Source of the DNA: Acidobacteriota bacterium
GTDB taxonomy: Bacteria; Acidobacteriota; Terriglobia; Terriglobales; Acidobacteriaceae
NCBI GenBank assembly: GCA_021798235.1
Contig: JAJZMO010000126.1
Coordinates: 5,561 to 12,534 of the forward strand
DNA: 6,974 bases
Direction: 5' to 3'
The position numbers were made by a program, and so were the translations under genes. The notes beneath the pieces were generated by a model. The model was not told the DNA's origin, ran no database searches, and was given only the letters and a program-made list of their open reading frames with translations. Shown here in pieces: positions 6,001 through 6,974 of the stretch. The stretch's first letter is position 1, and each line of letters opens with the position of its first letter.

Positions 6001-6974
6001 CCATCCAGCAACCCACTCATGCCCGCGTACAACACCTGCGCGCCATTGTTCTGCGCGCTCTGGCCCTGTGCATTCGCTCCACCGCCAGCCAGGGAACGAA
6101 TCAGCGCATTGCCGTTGCAACTGGGCTGCGTGTGGCCGTCCAGCATCGGGCTGATGGCATTGGCCGCACTCCACGCTGCGCCACCGCTGGCTGGCCCTCG
6201 CCACACACGACAGGTGCCCACCAGCAGGTTCGACGCATCCTGCGGATCAAGCTGATAGGGCGCTTGCACCAAGGAGGCATCCTGCTCCGTCTGCACTGCG
6301 CCAATCGCCGGTTGACTGCCAAAGTCCGCCGTCGTGCAACTCGCGCCTGCCGTGCATTGGCCAATGGCCACGCCCGGCCCCATCGCCGCATACCAGTTGG
6401 CGCTGTTGGTCGGATCGATCGCCACCGCCCCCCCCGATGCGGGCAAAAGCTGGCTATAGGCGACGTTGCCGACCGCGCTGGTTGCCGCTGTGCCCGCCGC
6501 ATGCAGGCCCATCAGCAGCACGTTCGCGTCTGCCGCATCGCTGGCCAGTCCCGTTGTTTCCCCCAACGACCCTAACCCTGGATTGAGATTCTGAAAGTGC
6601 GTCGCATCGCTGCTGGTACAGCTTGGCCCGGTCTGGTTCACGCCATCGGTGGAGCGCCACAAGCCGCCATCATTGCCGAAGAATTGCAGCGGTTCTGTTT
6701 GCCCTGCCGGAGGCGCGAGCGCATCCATCGCGTGTTGCGCAGGCGCGACCTGTGCCGCTGCGCACGTGGCCGTATTCGTCGTGTTGCGCCACACGCAGCC
6801 TGCGGCTAAGCTGCATCGATAAATATCCTGCGTGCCCGCAAAGAGCAGCGTGTCGGCCTGCACTGGCAAGGCGGCCAGCGTCAGATTGTAGGTTCCCTGC
6901 GGGATCGTTCCATCGCCAGAGGCTGCATCGAGCGGCGCGTCGGGAATCTGCTGGGCAAATTGCACCACGGGATT
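3060..6974 (-). CDS. Partial giant secreted protein: Asp-box beta-propeller plus tandem choice-of-anchor-D/Ig-like repeats
   Basis: The 3' part of a very large gene, 1304 codons visible, stop TAA at 3062-3060. The frame is open through the right edge. The first in-frame GTG (6968-6966) is internal-looking: no signal peptide follows and a propeller is already under way. Residues below are counted from that GTG. Residues 1-500 are a BNR/Asp-box-type propeller, with S401-TDAGAH-W408, DGG motifs and a closing VGTYGRGVWQMPL. Residues 506-1112 are six Ig-like modules of about 100 residues of the ASPM/SPD-2/Hydin (choice-of-anchor D) type. Residues 1113-1184 are a different Ig-like module, FTLSP to SVNTA. 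Residues 1185-1302 are a tail with two hydrophobic segments, RRRGQR between them, GCGVGGG, and a final TPSGTYSF...LTLVVQ strand segment. It is probably exported to the cell surface or medium. Propellers with Asp boxes occur in sialidases, GH74 enzymes and sortilin-like proteins; no catalytic residues can be assigned here, so binding or adhesion is as likely as enzymatic activity. It lies 93 bases upstream of the polysaccharide exporter. Confidence 0.88.
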   Translation of the reverse strand, partial: NPVVQFAQQIPDAPLDAASGDGTIPQGTYNLTLAALPVQADTLLFAGTQDIYRCSLAAGCVWRNTTNTATCAAAQVAPAQHAMDALAPPAGQTEPLQFFGNDGGLWRSTDGVNQTGPSCTSSDATHFQNLNPGLGSLGETTGLASDAADANVLLMGLHAAGTAATSAVGNVAYSQLLPASGGAVAIDPTNSANWYAAMGPGVAIGQCTAGASCTTADFGSQPAIGAVQTEQDASLVQAPYQLDPQDASNLLVGTCRVWRGPASGGAAWSAANAISPMLDGHTQPSCNGNALIRSLAGGGANAQGQSAQNNGAQVLYAGMSGLLDGGGTVAGHVFVTQTAETANSTTPWVDVSSSPVVNDTSYGGIFNPLQFDVSALYADPHDATGQTVYAAVQGYNVPHLYLSTDAGAHWTNITQNLPDLPLNAVLVDPNNASIVYAASDGGVFVAENVSLCAQSGQQCWSTLGTGLPLSPAVALSAVTANGADFLRVGTYGRGVWQMPLLSSPPQTAMTLTPATLNFGNQAEQTSSSTQTVTVTNTGAATLTIGSISTSGDFSETEDCVGGIAPGGSCQVQVTFSPTAIGARTGVLTVMANVPGGQQTVSLSGTGTAPLTIVLEPASMSFVGQVVGTVSAAQQLTVSNTSSSPIQLQAESVTGNFSIAVNTCGTSLPAQTGCTLAITFDPTQAGVANGLLTVATAQGTQTVALTGTGETAATDTLSPLSLSFAPTFEFTASAAQTVTLTNSGGAPLTAIQVQVSGDFTVVNGCNYTLQANAACTLTVTYTPHADGPETGTITVTDILRTQTVVLSGTGIAPPTDTLSATSITFPATVVGHTAHAQTLTMTNSGDVALTAVSVQAQGAGFSATNTCGTSLAAHSSCTITVLYAPQTAGNSTGQLDVVDATRTQAVSLSGYAEAPADDNLSPLSLQFAAQAVGSVSAAQVITLSNNVTNTLTGIAIQSSSTQFPITTTCGTTLQPGNACTISVTFAPLGTGAQAAVITVADASRTQTVPVTGTGMLGGIALAPAALNFGASGVQIATAAQMVVLANGGSGVLSLVSVAVTGPFTESTNCGLTLGAGTSCNLQVIFTPTQPGVANGTLTVVTANAGTLQVALSGTGINFTLSPESATTATATSGATAVYQLLLTPANGSAGTASLACANLPLDVSCTFQPATASLTAPGLIAVSVNTAAISSARASAPMQRAGGAGASLGWLPGLASLLMLGWARRRGQRWLRLTKATQWIGLIVLGFVLAAAEGCGVGGGVLGTGSALPNPLPVSNNTPSGTYSFIATASAGGLTKSVTLTLVVQ
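3063..3416 (-). other. C-terminal tail with two hydrophobic segments, basic cluster and Gly-Cys-Gly motif; candidate anchoring/sorting region
   Basis: Residues 1185-1302 (from GTG 6968) contain, in order: a hydrophobic stretch LGWLPGLASLLMLGWA (1205-1220), a basic cluster RRRGQRWLR (1221-1229), a second hydrophobic stretch WIGLIVLGFVLAAAEG (1236-1251), Cys1252 within GCGVGGG, a Pro/Asn/Ser linker, and a beta-like end, TPSGTYSFIATASAGG then LTKSVTLTLVVQ. Hydrophobic segment plus Arg cluster recalls C-terminal sorting tags of the PEP-CTERM class, but here about 75 more residues follow. Glu at -2 makes AEGC a poor lipobox. Membrane anchoring or processing is inferred. Confidence 0.6.
3417..3632 (-). 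other. Seventh, divergent Ig-like module
   Basis: Residues about 1113-1184 (from GTG 6968) open INFTLSPESATTATATSG and contain YQLLLTPANGSAGTASLACANLP, broken here as YQLLLTPANG then SAGTASLACANLP, followed by LDVSCTFQPA. The Cys pair (1153/1162) is spaced differently from the six preceding modules, and there is no GTG ending. It resembles the 'F-T-L-S-x-x-P...G-T-x-x-L-x-C-x-x-L-P' Ig-like module common near the C-terminus of acidobacterial secreted proteins. That comparison is from memory. Confidence 0.6.
3633..5453 (-). repeat. Six tandem choice-of-anchor-D (ASPM/SPD-2/Hydin-like) Ig modules
   Basis: Six consecutive modules of 99-102 residues, at roughly 506-604, 605-706, 707-807, 808-909, 910-1011 and 1012-1112 (counted from GTG 6968). 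Each opens with a 'L-x-P-x-x-L-x-F' strand, continues with '(A)Q-x-(V/L)-T-(V/L)-(T/S)-N', has a GxF turn, then a Cys-X9-Cys pair and 'F-x-P-x-x-x-G', and most close with 'Q-x-V-x-(L/V)-(S/T)-GTG'. The fourth module ends SGYA instead. The pairs are at 557/567, 661/671, 762/772, 864/874, 966/976 and 1066/1076, an exact spacing in all six. The modules are clearly diverged from each other, so this is an old array and not a recent DNA-level duplication. They probably form a rod that holds the propeller away from the cell. Confidence 0.88.
5454..6974 (-). other. Beta-propeller region (BNR/Asp-box, sortilin/GH74-like), N-terminally cut
   Basis: About 500 residues with repeating blade-like patterns: LLFAGTQDIYRC, FFGNDGGLWRSTDG (97-109), AVAIDPTNSANWYAA (181-195), LYLSTDAGAHWTNI (398-411, a canonical S-x-D-x-G-x-x-W Asp box), AVLVDPNNASIVYAASDGGV (422-441) and VGTYGRGVW (486-494). 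The 'DP-x-(N/D)-x-x-x-(V/W)-Y-A' phrase followed by a DGG turn is typical of sortilin-like and GH74-like propellers. The visible part seems to lack its first blades. Ten Cys residues, several in close pairs (52/58, 205/211, 450/457), suggest disulfides outside the cytoplasm. Confidence 0.75.

Noticed and set aside
6966..6968. GTG as the true start of the repeat protein
   Set aside because: The frame continues to the window edge (Asn-Pro before it), no Shine-Dalgarno site or signal peptide is present, and the propeller seems already begun.

Overview
The window holds three minus-strand genes, read from right to left, and no convincing plus-strand gene. The DNA is GC-rich. Two traits point to Acidobacteriota, probably the Terriglobia/Acidobacteriaceae group: a very large secreted protein made of a beta-propeller, tandem choice-of-anchor-D (ASPM/SPD-2/Hydin-like) modules and an 'FTLSP...' Ig-like tail, and a long multi-SLBB outer-membrane polysaccharide export protein. 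This assignment rests on remembered protein style, not on a search.

Layout from the right edge (upstream) to the left edge (downstream). (1) 3060-6974: the 3' part of a giant surface or secreted protein. Its N-terminus lies beyond the window. The visible part has an Asp-box/BNR-type propeller (about 500 residues), six Ig-like repeats of about 100 residues that each carry a Cys-X9-Cys pair, a seventh and different Ig-like module, and an unusual tail with two hydrophobic segments, a basic cluster, a Gly-Cys-Gly motif and a final beta-strand segment. (2) 2967-3059: a short intergenic gap with no clear promoter or terminator. (3) 180-2966: a complete SLBB-domain polysaccharide exporter with a Sec signal peptide, a Poly_export domain and about five SLBB folds. 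Two of the SLBB folds are interrupted, one by a Gln/Asn/Ala-rich linker and one by a helical segment. (4) 1-153: the first 51 codons of another gene. It starts 26 bases after the exporter's stop, behind a plausible ribosome binding site, and runs off the left edge. By position it may encode the inner-membrane chain-length/copolymerase partner (Wzz-like), but its visible residues do not prove this.

The exporter and the downstream partial gene look like the start of an exopolysaccharide or capsule secretion operon: the exporter is the outer-membrane channel, and the next gene would be a periplasm-spanning partner. The giant repeat protein lies just upstream on the same strand. It could be co-transcribed and act as a surface protein in the same envelope or matrix, but only adjacency supports that. 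No RNA gene, CRISPR array, insertion sequence, attachment site or replication origin was seen. The points most worth checking are the giant protein's tail and whether its pairing with the polysaccharide exporter is conserved.
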